64,000 nucleotides of DNA from Kryptolebias marmoratus (taxonomy: Eukaryota > Chordata > Actinopteri > Cyprinodontiformes > Rivulidae). The DNA lies in the NCBI RefSeq assembly GCF_001649575.2, contig NC_051443.1, positions 22,319,982 through 22,383,981 on the forward strand, given 5' to 3'. Below are positions 11,401 through 24,790 of this stretch, piece after piece (positions within the stretch are counted from its first letter, which is position 1; every line of letters starts with the position of its first letter). The notes beneath the pieces were generated by a model. That model saw only the letters and a list, made by a program, of their open reading frames with translations, searched no databases and was not told the DNA's origin. The translations under genes and the position numbers were made by a program.

Positions 11401-12086
11401 GCCCTGCTTGTTCAAGTAATGGTGTTATTTAAGCCAGCTGACTTTGAGTTAGCTCTCTGCTTCCAAATACTCTTACCAACCCATTATGAGGCCATGAATC
11501 CTGCAAAAAGGATTCTGAGGGGAAGATGTCAATGAGATCTGAGGCCACATGCTGTCACTCTTACAGCTCTAGTGGTGCCATGCAGGGGGGCTTGCCCTTG
11601 TTTCCAGTCATTTCAGTGCTGTATTTGGTTAAAGTATTTTTGTTTTTTTCATACAGCACTTTGTTGATGATGACTTAATGTAGAATGCCTGCTTCCTACA
11701 GCAAACTAATCCAGGTAACAAAAAAAGAAACATCAATCAATTCTTTTTTGTAAAAAGGGGGCGTGATTAGAGGTACCACAGTGTTAATGAGAATTATCTG
11801 TCCTTTTATACAGCAAGTTGAAGCGGCAATAGCACAGTCCTGTTTAGCTGTGTTTTGATCATGTTAATAGCAAAGTCAATTTTATCACAACAAAATAACC
11901 AGACAACTTTATCATCTGCTCACTTTTCTATATCTGTTCTACTTAGATCCAACATCACTTATATGTTAAGCATGCAAAAAAGTAACAAAAGCACAGACAT
12001 TTAACACGTATATGTAAATTATAATCAATAGACTCAAACATTGTCCTCCTCACTCATAATATTTCAAGTCTGCCTTTGCTACTAGT
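8468..12086. other. non-coding DNA, no gene seen
   Basis: AT-rich sequence with homopolymer runs (for example 9545-9570 and A-rich blocks near 9165 and 10955-10990). No frame here reads like a conserved protein and I recognise no complete mobile element. Confidence 0.55.
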
Positions 12087-12190
12087 CATCCATCCATTCA
12101 ACCATCTTCTGATGCTTATCCATGCTTAGGTCATGGAGACAACAGGTCCAAGAGGGAAACCCAAACATCTATCTCTCCAGCAACATTTTA
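12087..12190 (-). mobile_element. LINE 3' end fragment with ATGG tail
   Basis: Read on the minus strand this matches the copy at 54436-54613: a GTTGCTGG motif, then a segment reading TTTGGGTTTCCCTCTTGGACC, then ATAAGC, ending in a short ATGG tandem tail at 12087-12100. This is the truncated 3' end of a non-LTR retrotransposon. Only the last part of the final ORF and the tail remain. Confidence 0.65.
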
Positions 12191-14699
12191 CTACTGATGT
12201 TTAACCTATTTTTGAACCTAGTTTTTGATCTATAGAAATTAGAGCAGCAGCCAATTAGCTAATGCCCTTTCACTGTCTAAATAGATTTGGCCGATGACCC
12301 TTCCATGCAATTAATTTGTTTGGTTAGTTTTATTAACCAATACTTTCACCTGCTTAGTGCAGGACAGGACCTTGAACAGAACTATATAACATCTTGAAAA
12401 AAAAAGAAAAAAAAAGAAATCACTTCAGTTCTTCACCTCATTGTGATCTCCTTTTTAGATAACCAGTTGATAGCCATTCTCCTGCAGCTAAGAGGCAAAC
12501 AACCACTTTTCAAGCTGTCTGTGACGACCTCTAGCAGATATTCACCCAGTACAGATCAGAAGTATTTTTTAAAAGGCCATATGAAGACCATCAATTCCAG
12601 GAGCTTTACAATTTTGCAGACTCAGCAGAGCTGCATTTAGCTCTCAGACACAATGCAGCCTTTAGCTTTTCATTGTCCTTGCCCCTGACCTGAAGGAGAC
12701 CTGTGTGAAAGAGCAGATGCACATCTTGATGATCTGTAAGAACACTATGGGCAAAGTCTCTGTAGAAGGTGATCAAACAATGTTGACTTTCAAAGAAATA
12801 TGAGATAACTTTGTATTTGTCAGAGCTTATGAAGGGAATATTCTTTTTTCTGCATATTTTTATTCTCTAAGTCAAAGAACATGGCTTTTCTTTCAGAAAT
12901 GTACAATAAGCATTGTTTTTTGTCCTGTAATCCTTAGCATAGTGGCAGCACTTGACATTCTGATGGTGGAAGATTTTTAAAAAAACAACTTTAGTTTTCC
13001 TACAAAGCCAAGTGAATTTTGCAGTCCAGCCTCCTGGGTTTTCATAGTCAGTCAATCTAAATGGCTAATTTGCATACCATTCTTTGTTTAAACTTAGTTT
13101 TTGGAATAATGCAAGTTGAGAACCCTGGTGAGTTTTGTGGGGAAAAAAATACATCAAAATAAAATAAGTACAGGTATTTTTTATTTGTTTGGTTATCAAT
13201 CTGAATGAATTTTAAACTCTAACTTTATTGCAACTTATTGAGAAATAATAGTGCTTGTATAAAACACAATAGATGCAGGACAAAAGGATGCACAAAAAGA
13301 GTGATTTGTAGTTTCAACTTGAAAATTAGCCTCTTTAGATGATAGACATTCATTTTGGTCTGCAGTGTTTTATCACCTAAATGTCCCGAGGGCTTTGTCA
13401 AAAGCTTAGCTGAATCAATGAACAACTTTAAAATTGCCAAATTATTTATGTATTTATTTTGCTTTCACCAGCTGAGCACCCTTGGTGTGCTGAAGGAAAA
13501 ATTTAGACTTTGGCTTACAAATAGTCACTAAGCACCGTCAGAGCCAACAAATTTGCTGCTTGATTTTGCTTTTCTTCTTTGCTTTGTTTTTGTTACTTTA
13601 GATGCATGCAAATTATTAGACTTTTTGCATTCTTGTTAAAAAAAAAGTCCCATTAGATTTGTATTCATCTTTGGAAATCATCTTCAAACTACTTTTGTTC
13701 ATCCTTACACCAACCTGTCTACTCTTCTTTTCTTCTTAACAGAGTAATACAGCTTTACTGCTTTGAATACCTCCTTCACTCTCTCTTTATTCACCTAACA
13801 GAGGCTTTTGTTTTGATGGGCAGGTGTAACTGAAGCAGTGCCATTCAAAGGACCTAATAATATTATTAACACACTTCACATTTTCAAAGAAAAACTCAAA
13901 ATGCTACAAATAAACAAGCAAAAAATAGTATTGAAAAGGTATGAATAAATGCAATGGTAAGACTACTCATTGGAGTGTCATATAATATGAAACAAAATTG
14001 TCTCTTTTTTTCCCCATATCAACGGTTAAGAAATCTTTCAGTTAAAAAATTGTGAGCAGAATTTGTGAACTACCATGTTACTAACTACCATATTTTTTTG
14101 CTTACCTATGAAAAAAGCGTAAGTGACTGAAAATAGGTTAACAATGGCGTCATTCACGGTTGAGCCATCTGGGATGAGAAGTTTGACAATTTTGTTGGCA
14201 TTTACCTATGCTCTTTTTGAGTAAAGTATGCAGGTTAGGTAAACTTACTGCTCAAGAAGAAGCTTTACAAAAGCTACATGCTTAAATGCTGAGATCTATT
14301 TTTATGGGTTTCCACCACCCTGTTTGATCCCCAATACTTAGTCATGACCATTGTCTTTCTCAATCTTTTTCTTTTCTTTCATATTTAGCATAAGATTCGA
14401 TCTTATATTTCCTCCTAAACATATATTTTCTGAGATTCTACACTTGTCTTGTTCCACCATATTTGCTTGCCTACAGAGACTAAGACAACCCTAATGTAGG
14501 TTGCATGGTTTTTGACTGATTCAGTCACGTGCTTCATTTACATGGACTGTGTAGCCATAGTTCAGAATTGCATGTCAGTGTATCTGGAGAAAAAACTTTC
14601 ACATTGCACCATTTCATGTAGTTCAAGAAAAAAAAAAAATGTTTGATTTCATATGTTGCAATAAGTACCTTCAAGAAACACATGATTTTTTTAAAAGTA
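12191..14699. other. non-coding DNA, no gene seen
   Basis: AT-rich sequence with short poly-A tracts and scattered short chance frames. No repeat family or exon recognised. Confidence 0.5.
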
Positions 14700-15265
14700 A
14701 GGTTTTAAGACTGTTTAAAACTGACAGTGTGCTAAGGTGCCCTCAGATCATTAGGAAGAGTATTCCACAGGCAAGGGGCAACAGCACAGGAAGCTCAATC
14801 TCACAGTTTGTGGTTTTGTTCTTGAAAGATAAAGGGGGTTGAATATGTGGAGTAAAGAGACGTTTGTGGTGTGCAAGGTATTTGGGAGCAGATGCCCTGG
14901 TGTGTGGGGAGGTTGATTATATACTCAATCCCTGCAACAACTGGAAGCCAGTGGAGTGAGTGTGTGGAATTAGTCTTATGTGTTCCTGCTTCCACACTTT
15001 CATACAGATCCTAGCAGCAAAGTTCTTAATGTATTACAGCCTCTGGAGACTTTTGCTCTGGGTACTAATGCGAAGTGCACTACAGAAATCAAGTCAGGAG
15101 GAGACAAAGGCGTAGCCCAGTTTCTCTACATCGCATAAGGTAAGCAAGGGACAAAGGTTTGTGATATTTTTGAGGTGGGGAAAATAGATATTGGAGAGGT
15201 GTTTGATAAGAACCTCAAAAGTGAGACAAGGATCAAATTTTATACCAAGATCTACATGTGATGAG
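14700..15265 (+). repeat. degenerate dispersed repeat of a type common in teleosts
   Basis: The order of motifs matches a widespread fish repeat I recall but cannot place in a class: a GAAGAGTATTCCACAG-like start, a GGAAGCCAGTGGAG block at about 14942, ATCCTAGCAGCAAAGTTCT at about 15007, a CAAGTCAGGAGGAGACAAAG block at about 15089, and a GAGGTGGGGAAAATAGA block at about 15173. It is strongly diverged, with indels in every block, and has no intact frame. Confidence 0.5.
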
Positions 15266-18200
15266 GGTGGAGAGATGGCTTTGTCTGTATCCAAAAGAAC
15301 CTTGTCAGAACAAATGGGATACTTTTATCTCTTTTTTAGGCAAAGTGCATTAAAGGAGGATATGCACCACACTTTTGAGTGTGAAATTAACACTGCCAAA
15401 CTGTCAATATTTTAACACTTTACTGTAGAGGTGTTAGTTTTGATTGATTGTTGGTGTAAATGAATACTGCTGGTTTGTTCTCAACCGATACATTAACTGC
15501 TGTGCTAGGCCATATACTTCATAAATTTACAAGACCTTTTTTATTTATTTAAAACAAATACAATCTGAAAGTAGCAATTTAACACTCAAGAGAGTGGACA
15601 CATGTACAAACTTTTAATGGCATTTTAGCACTGGTGGTTTTGCTGTGCAGCTAGTGGAAAAATGACTGTAGACCCAAGTGTGGTTTGGATTACCACAATT
15701 CTATCAAATGCTTTGTTTGTGTTGTCCACAAAAATAACAAAAAAAAAAACCATATATAATATTTATACTTAATGCATTTATGACCCACCACACTTCCAAT
15801 AGCTAAACTAGCCTCCTCTGCTAAACAACTAAACTCTGGCACCAGTTTAACCCCATGTTTAAGTGTCAGCTTTGAAACTTTTTTCTAACCTCCACCATAT
15901 AGTGCCCCGCCAATCAGATAATACTACCATACCAATCCACTTGAACTGCAGGTTTATTCAAAATAAAATATTAAAGTTTGAAATAGAAAGGCTGTTGAAC
16001 TATGAAACAGAAAAAAATAGGAAATAGACCAACAACAAAAACACTAACCTGCTTAGAAAGAGGTCCCTTGATGGTCATAAAAATGTAGAAAGTTACTGCT
16101 CATTTTAAAATAAATAAATAAAATGGTACCTATTTTTTTTCAAAATAAGAACACATTTCTCATGGCACAGTTGCTAGGATAAACAAAGAAATAAACAGTG
16201 ACTTAGACAGAAAGAAAAAGGAAAGAAACAAATATTGCAGCATTGAGAAGAAACCTCCAAGGCTACCAGTGCACCTGTGTTAACTATCTGGTACAAACAT
16301 TACACTAGACAGTCATGAAAAAATAAAAAAAGACAATTGTTCACCCTCAACACAGACACACATACATGCCAGCCCACACATAGGTCCACACACATGCACA
16401 ACATGTAGAGTGTTATCAAGCCGCAGAGGACTTTATTTTTCTACTTTAGTCTTGTTTACATCTATAAACATGTTATAATTGTTGTATTTCTAGACAAGGA
16501 ACTTTCTTTTTTATTTATTTATTTTTTTCTAAATTGGTCCATGTATCATTTATTATTTCTCTTTGAGTGTTTACTGTGCTTATTGGTGTTGGAGCTTTGG
16601 ATGCGCTCCGGTGACTGCTCAGATTATTGCGATCCATCATTTGTTTATATTGTCACTTACAAAAGGAGGCCACTTCCATTACTGCATTATAATTTCCTGA
16701 AGAGGTTGCAAAAGGCCAGAGCCAACTTTTCCTCTTTCTCACATTGTGCACTGCAAGCTTCAGCTTCAGTGGTCACGTGGCTTTACCTAAGAGTCCTTTA
16801 AACGGCAAGGACTTTAAGAGCGCCACTCACATGTTCTGCTTTTCATTACATTCTGCTATCAATACCACAAGAAAAGCCTTGTCACAGTGGCTGAAAATCT
16901 GGAGAGCCAGTCGCAACAAATTCTGAGCCTGAAATTGCTGCAAAGAGAATAGATTTTCTTAGAACCAGTTTATTGTCATTCAGAATTCAGAAGACTTTCT
17001 TTTCTTTCTTTTTCATTATAATCATAGTGTACTTTCAAACAATGTTTTTACTTGTAGATTTTTCTAAACAAAAACGAAGCAATTTGCGAATTGGTTGACA
17101 TAGCTTTGCAATAACATCTTTCACTGACCCTTTATACAGTATGTACCGCCCAGTAATATAAGCTTATACACTTAACTCTGAGAAGTTTGTGGCCTTTTAG
17201 AGAGGACAGCATTCTTTTCTAACTTGTGACCTGTAGGGGAAATGGGTATTCCAGAGGTGTGTCTTGTCATTTTTAGCAATGTAGTAATATGTGATGCTAA
17301 AAGGCCAGCATCTTCTCAGATAAGCTTTATGTCCTCCAGAATTCAGCCTTTGCTGTGGAGTCATCTCATGTTAGGTCACCAAAGAGGCTACAGGGGGCTA
17401 AGATACCGGATAAACGACAATGTGGCTAAGAGGAAAAACAGGGTTGTGACATTGTCCGGAGAAGCCCAGCAGCCATGTCATACATTTACCATAGATATTT
17501 TTGTTATCTTATCTTTTTTTTTACTTTGGAAACAGTGAGCTCTCAGGTGCCTCAACTCCACCGCCAATTGGACTGTCCTCTTACTAAGCAGCCTCTGGGG
17601 ACAAGCTTCTGGGCAGCTCTTCTCTGGCCTGCAATAATGATGTTGATCCTCTGGGCTTTCAGCCAATCTGAGAGAACTTTCTATACTTAGAAATACCATC
17701 ATAAGCATATCCACAATAACATTTTCAACCCAGCAATGAAAAATGCAGCTGGGAAAAAAAAAAAGAGAGAGGGGTATTTGAGCTTAGAGGAATAGTTAGC
17801 ATCTGCTGCCTGATCTGTCTTAAGGCAATATCATATCACAATAATGAGGACTGATATACTCCAGCTTTGGAGACGCTACAAAGCAGTCCCTGAATATCTT
17901 TGCCTTAAAATGTAATTTATTCAGCTAGCGGAGGACAGTTCAGTTTCACATCTCTATTTGAAAGTATGTCACAGAGAAATAACTCACCTAAAATGGGTAT
18001 TTGGGAAGGTTATATATTGACCAAATCCCCTAAAGGATGCTATAAGTTTCGGTGCTTGTCATCTAAAAGACTAAAAGTGGAAGAAAAGGTGTTACAACTT
18101 AAAAGTAAGCGTTACTTCAACTCGTATAAAGCAGTAAATTAGGGCAAGCAGGTGGAGAAGTATTTAGGATGATCTATGTTTTAATCAAAAAGTATTTTGT

Positions 18201-18830
18201 GCATGATTTATAACAGTTTTAGCAGTCTGTTAGTGGTTCTTCTAAAAAGCAACTATGAATTATTTTTTTTCTTAAAAGCAATGTAGATACAGACTTTACA
18301 AACAAAACTGTTTAAAAAAAAATTCAAACACAAGATTTTTTTTTTTGTAAAGTTATATGAAATATCATTCTTTACATTGCAAATGTGCTGGTATTTTATC
18401 AAAATGTTTTCTTCCAGGTCCATCCTATTGGCATGTGGATTGAGGAAATACAAGGTTAGATAAACTGACTTCCTATTTCGGCGCTAACAGCTTGTCCTGT
18501 TGAGCTATAACTCCTACTAACATGGATCAGTTTATTTTCTTTTAAGGTTTAAATTTGAAATGCATTTTCCCAGCGAAAGTAAGGCTACTTTCTTTTGTGA
18601 TTTTACACCCACCATTTTCAATTTTCTAAGCAACAAAAAATCTCAAGCAAATGACAAATACAGTCACACACACACTAACACAAGGACAACAACCAAAACT
18701 AAAACAGCAAATGGGTCCAGTAAAACTAAAACATACCAAACATCGAAGATCATGTTACATAAAAAAGCAAGACAAAAATAAAAAATAAAAAAGCACTAGA
18801 GTTCACATTCACCACTTCAATCTCAAAAAA

Positions 18831-18880
<50 letters not shown>

Positions 18881-21800
18881 GTGTGGGTGGGTGTTTGAAA
18901 CACTTTTATATTTAACCTTCACCAGAAATATAAAACTCTGCAACACAATGATTGTCGGAACAGTAAAAGTTTTGGTGTGTTTGAGGCGTAACATAAGAAA
19001 TGCATCCAGGTGAAAGATGTCACTCACTGACTGTGCATTTGTAGTAACAGCATACCACGACTAGGGCCACTGCAGATCAACCTTAGCCAGGTCAGCCATG
19101 TATAATTATTAAATCAACAAATTCACCTTGTCCACCTCTGAGACAGATTTCAATCAGCCTTCCAACAGCAGTCAGCAAACTACTGTTACTGCTAGAGGAA
19201 GACAGAAACCTTGAATAACAGTTAGGATATGTGACTCTGGACACCCTAAATAACCCCACTTGTGTTTTAAAGCCCAAATATGTCTCAAAAAGTAGTTTTA
19301 AAATTTGGTTATTAATAAAGGGTTTCGTTTAAGACTACTTTTAGAGATTTTTGCCAGGAAAAAAAAATGTTTACATAGTGGCAATAGCAATACTAATTGT
19401 ACCTGGAATCATGTATTACAATGCCTCTGGGTATCATCAGGTGGTAGATAAAGAGAGTTAGAACCTGCATGTAGACAGACAATACAGAAAAGCCACAAAA
19501 TAACTTATCTAAAGACACTCAGGGTCCTTAGACTTGCTCAGTGGGCAACAGTGGACAAGGTAACCGCTTAGGACAGACCTCAATGAATGTGTGTTATTGT
19601 ACAAATGTTAAGCCAGGTATTGTTAAAACAAACCCTGCATGCTCAGCAAATCTTTGTTGAATACATACAGCTTAAAATAGAGAGAGGAAGACATGTGACG
19701 AAGGTCATGAGAGATTTCATGATCTTGCAAGTTCACAATATGGACCTACACCTGCTGAGACACCAAGGCAGCCCATTAAATAGAATTTAATATAAAGAAA
19801 GAAACAATATTTCAGGGGCACAAGCCAAGGCTTTGGCAGCAAGGAGCTGCATTTCACAGAGTGCTGTGCAACTTTGTCAGGTAAACGTGACTGTTAGGGA
19901 CAAGTGAAGATTGATGGAATCTTTTTTCCCCTTGGCTCAGCAGTCTTTGATTTTCACAGCACAAGCGATGAAGAACGGGAGAGCGAATGGAGGAGGGATG
20001 ATAGATAGGAATTCATGTCATTTATATCCCCTAGGTCAGTCTATCACACAGCTGACTGAGAGAGAAAGAGAGCCAGAAAAAAAGAAACATGGTGAAAGAC
20101 AGGTAAAGTCTTGAAATGAATAAAATGTGTATGTTAATATCAGCTTCATGTGAGAAATGTGGAGTAACTAAGTACTAAGGTTCATGTCTTTTGAACTTGA
20201 GTGCATTGATTTACCCTGTCTCAATCAGCATATATTTGCTTAGTTTGATTCAACTGGCTTTCTAAGACTTCTATTGCTTTCTGTTCTTTAATTTTCTTGG
20301 TCCAGACGCTGTTCTGTAGTCTTGGCAACCACTCAGATACTCTGCATCCCTTATTTCCTCGAGACTCTATTCAGTTCTATTGCAGGCTTTAACCCATAAT
20401 GTTTCAAGATTTTCTAAAAAAAAAAAAAGACAAAAAACATTTTAACTCTTTAAGGGCCTTTGTGCCAAAATAAAATTTAGAGGGGTATCATTCAATTTTA
20501 TTTTATTGTCCTACTCCTGCCTTCTTTCTCTCTAACCTCAATGTGCAACCCCGCCTCCCTCTGTTTATAAACCTTGCTGAGTTGAGTGACATGCCTTTCA
20601 GTCTTTGATGGATTTTCTTTGCCGTCTTTCTGTTTGTTTTTTTTTTCTTTTTTTTCACCTCTCTCCTCCCACACACACACTCACAAATTTTATGTTCTGA
20701 AAGCTGCAATTGTACACCTTACCGTAGCCAGAAAATTCCTTCTGCTCTGTTACCCATCTGTTCCATCCACTGGAAACACAGGACACGCATGCAGCCCATC
20801 CAATTAATTGTCCATTTCTTCTGTGGTTTGTTCACACAGATTTACTGTTCAAAATGAGAACACGCAGGTTTGCATTTACACAGGCAAGCGATTACCACGC
20901 TGCTCCACCAACATTATGGTAGCATGTTAAATGACCTGTCATTTGTGTCTGTACCAAATCCTACAGTTTCAAAGCCAGGCTAATTCTGTGTAAGCCCATC
21001 GATTGGATCCTACTAAGAAGTAAAACCCACAAGCTATTTGTGCATGCTCACCCAAAAGACACATGAGTCATCAGTGGGTTCATCCATAAACTGTTGGCAT
21101 CAAAAATTACCCACAAGTGAAAAGTGTGTTCATATGCAAATATCCCTTTTAAAATCCTTTATTATTCTCCATTTGTATGCTGTGCAATAAATTCCTGTTT
21201 CTCCCCCCTCTACCTGCCTCTCATCATACAAAACAAAGGTGTTTACAAGATTTGGTGCAGCAATTGCAGCAAGACATTTCTGCTAAGATGCAAATTAGAC
21301 ACCAGTAAAATTTTGCTGTTGTTAATCCATTTTCTATACATTTTTACAATTTGTGATCTCTATCAGGATAACGTGATAAGGCTTCATCAGATAGTGAAAA
21401 GTTTATTAGATTGAAATAAACAAAAAAAACTATGTACACAAAACTAATATAGGAAAATTATACAACAGTGTTGATAGTGACTTGACCTGAAAGTATTTTA
21501 GTATTTTAGTTTTACATCACACGTCACACAATTCGGATGTGTGTTTGATTTATCTGCTGGCCCTTAGGTTTTCTTCATATGATAGCTTTTTTCAGTAAAA
21601 CAGATAAACATGCCATGATGTATATACTGTATATAGAAGTGTGTGCTGATTTTACTTATTATTGATAACAAAGAGAAAACAATAAAAAAAGTTAAGCTCA
21701 AATATTTCAATGTTGTTTTTGGATACCAAATTCAAACTTCCAAAGCTATCAAAATTAAAATCATAAACACTTTAGCCTTTTAGGATTGTGTTTTTCCTTA

Positions 21801-23735
21801 AAGGCTGCTTAGTTGTATATGCTTGTTATGATTCATCTGCAACTTAACTATTGTGTAACTGTTTGAGGCAAAGCAACCCACTACATATTAAAGATTGTGA
21901 TGTTATTTACATGAATAAAAAAAGTTCTAAAATTACAAAAAAAACAAACTGATTCATGCCTTGAATTTATAGAAAAAAAAAGTTTTCTTTCTGACTCATA
22001 ATACTACCACATTACCAAACTGGTAAAATAGTTTCCTTTTTTATTAGAATTTCCTCAACATTAGTCATAAATTTATTAATTTATTATTTACTATGAATCT
22101 GGTCAAAGCTGAACAATCAGTGCATTATGTATAAAAAGTCCATCTTGAAAAGAGGCTTTTGAAAACTGACTCGTCAGCTACTTGCAGTACTCAGTGAGGT
22201 ACTGTATTAATATCATATACTACCTGCATGAATAATGAAACACTAACAAGGTATAGATGAGTCTTTATTAAGGAAAACCCACAGGAGTCTGTTTGCTTGG
22301 ATATTTGATCCTTAAACATGAGTGGTTCTAAGAGGTAATATTTGAAATGCAACACCAATAAATCAGTGGCTGTACAGTCTTTTTACACAGACAGTTGCTA
22401 GTAAAACATTTTACTGGGGAAATATTTAACATGTTGTCCCTTTATTGTAGAAAGGTAATTTATTGTACCTGTTTACAGTTTTAAAGCTCAGAAATAGTTG
22501 TTTCTTTTTACATTTCTTTTTCTGAGTGTCCTTGCTAAAGTATAGCAATGACGAGAAATGATTCAGTTCAGTTTTTTCCAGCCCAACAAAAAACTGTTGC
22601 TATGTTTCTATTCTCCTTGTGTCATCTTTAGCAGGTGTTGCTTTGTGTTCAGAGCTACAGTTTCCTGTCTGACAGTTGAAAGGAAAAAAAAAAAGAAAAC
22701 CTTGACAGAAAGAAAATATTCACCCTGCTGATTTGTCATCTTTCATGTTCCACTCATTTGACTGGGATGAGAAAAGGAATCTGTAACAATTGGTACAACT
22801 CTGGAAAATCTGTTTAACATCCTAATTGGAAAAGACAAGTACAGAGGTGCATTTGGCTCAGCTGGGACTTTAAAGAGTTGAAGCTCCTTGAAAGACAGTG
22901 GTATGGATCAAGCTGATCCCATTTCGCCTCAACTAATTAACACCTGGCTCCCTTTAATTGGCAATAACCACAGACATTTTATAAATTCCTTCCAGCACTC
23001 AAACAAGCAACACATTGTGAGATTACAGTTGGACCTCAGCTGTATCTCTAGAGCCTGTATGTGTCTGAAGGAGCAAATGTTGGAACAGGTGTGCTCCTCC
23101 TGTCACTTTACCACACAGAGCAGCAGGTAAAGCTAAAGTTAGATTCTGTGAATTTCCAGATGAGTTTTTGCATTGCCAGTGGTACTTCTTAAGTAGTCCC
23201 ACTGGTGTTCTGATGTGCATGACAACTTTAGTCAAAGATAATAATAACTTCTTAAAACTGTATCTTTAGCTTTTAGCAAACTTGTTTTAATAAAATAAAA
23301 TGTAATATAAAAACCATATGTTGTTTTTTTTATTAGATTTGGAAATAGAATGTTGTATGCTTGTGTTGGACAGTGGTACTGAATAGCTGTCATGCATGTA
23401 GATATACAGATTTAAAATACATAAATAAAAATAGCATTGGTCTCTTAATCTGCTCTAGAGCTGTATATTTTGTATTAAAATAAAAACCTCCCAACTATAA
23501 GTGCCAGAAGCATCTGATTGTTTTTTTTTGTAAAATACAATTTGAAAAGAAAAGAAAGGAAAGAAAAAAATAGAGCTTAAATGGAATTTTAAGAGAAATT
23601 GCATGTACTCTTGGGGGATTTGACAGAAAATCTTAAGTCCTACAGCAGGAGGAGACATATTTGGTGGAAGAAAACAAACATGACTATGTTTGGATGTATA
23701 AACTACATATTAAGTAGGAGGTTTATGGGAATAGG
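15266..23735. other. non-coding DNA, no gene seen
   Basis: Eight kilobases without a recognisable exon or complete element. They hold a TA microsatellite (18835-18880), a pyrimidine-rich run near 20630-20665 and several poly-A tracts. Some stretches (about 16540-16930 and 17230-17700) are more complex in sequence than average, but no frame there resembles a known protein. Confidence 0.5.
18835..18880. repeat. (TA)n microsatellite
   Basis: About 23 TA units with one interruption (ATTAT), followed by a short GTGTGGGTGGGTG tract. Confidence 0.95.
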
Positions 23736-24152
23736 TGTCATGATAGGTGGAGAAGGAGGCGAACTCAGAGCGCAGACTCCTTTTTAAAAAGGAAAAGAAA
23801 CTAATTTGTTTACAGTAAACAAAACAAAAGCTGATGCGGCAGCAGAACTAAACATAACAGAATCTAGGAACGAGACACAAGACAAGAGGGACAACCAGAC
23901 AGCGCATGAAGCGACAATGAACCAGCAGTGGAGGAAATGACTGGGTTTTAAAGACTGGAGGTAATTAGGGGAAGTGGGCACAGGTGAGATGATTACAAAA
24001 CTTGGGGCAGGTGTAGATGGGCGTGGCAGGCAGACAAGAGATAGACTGAGGAGAAGTGAATGATGACAGGGGCATAGAGAACAAGACAAAACCAAAAGAA
24101 ACCAGAAACACTAAATACAAAAAGAAACACACAGTAAAACCGAATCCTGACA
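23736..24152 (-). mobile_element. solo LTR, same broad LTR family
   Basis: A 417-bp sequence with TGTCA at its start and TGACA at its end. It shares the GGGGAAGTGGGCACAGGT, GAGATGATTA and GCAGGTGTAGATGGG blocks with the LTRs at 5185, 7518 and 8014. The bases beside it are ATAGG (23731-23735) and ATAAG (24153-24157), which match at four of five positions and look like a slightly mutated 5-bp target duplication. There is no internal region, so it is a solo LTR left by recombination. Confidence 0.75.
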
Positions 24153-24790
24153 ATAAGAAGAGTTTGTTTGCAATTTATTTTTTTGAATATTTAGACAACT
24201 CGAAAGTTAGAGTGCTTGACTCACAAAGTTGAACATTCTGTTATAAAATCTTTAAAATTTATTAAACTTAAACTTTATGAAAAATATTTTAAAAAATAAA
24301 TAAACAGAAACCCACTACTTACATTGGAATATTAGTTTATTCATGTAAAGTCTAACTTTCAACCTGTTTAAACTTTGAATGATGTTAACGCTGTGAAGGA
24401 GTGTGTTGGGTTATTTGTAGAATTTATTTTGCAGTTTTTTTGAAAACTTTGTCTACACCAAACAATGCACTGCTACCACATGTAAAACCACAATATTCCT
24501 TATAAAGCTTGTGCATTTTGCTTGTAGTTTTAAAATGGATCTTTTTTGTAAAAAGGCAGGGGGAGTTGTGACATGAAAATAGTGACAGAAATGAAAAGAA
24601 AAAAAAATATATAAGGGTTTTTAGTGCTTATGCATTAGTCCTCTTAATCATAAAGTTCATTGCCACTCTAAAAAGCAGTTTTTTTTTCTAATGACTACAT
24701 ATATTGAATTATGCAACAAGTTTGTTTTGATATTTAACCGAATTCCTACAAAAAGGGGACACAGAAAACAGGCAGAAACGTGCTGCAAAA
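24153..24790. other. non-coding DNA, no gene seen
   Basis: AT-rich sequence between the solo LTR and the Tc1-like element. Nothing recognised. Confidence 0.5.
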
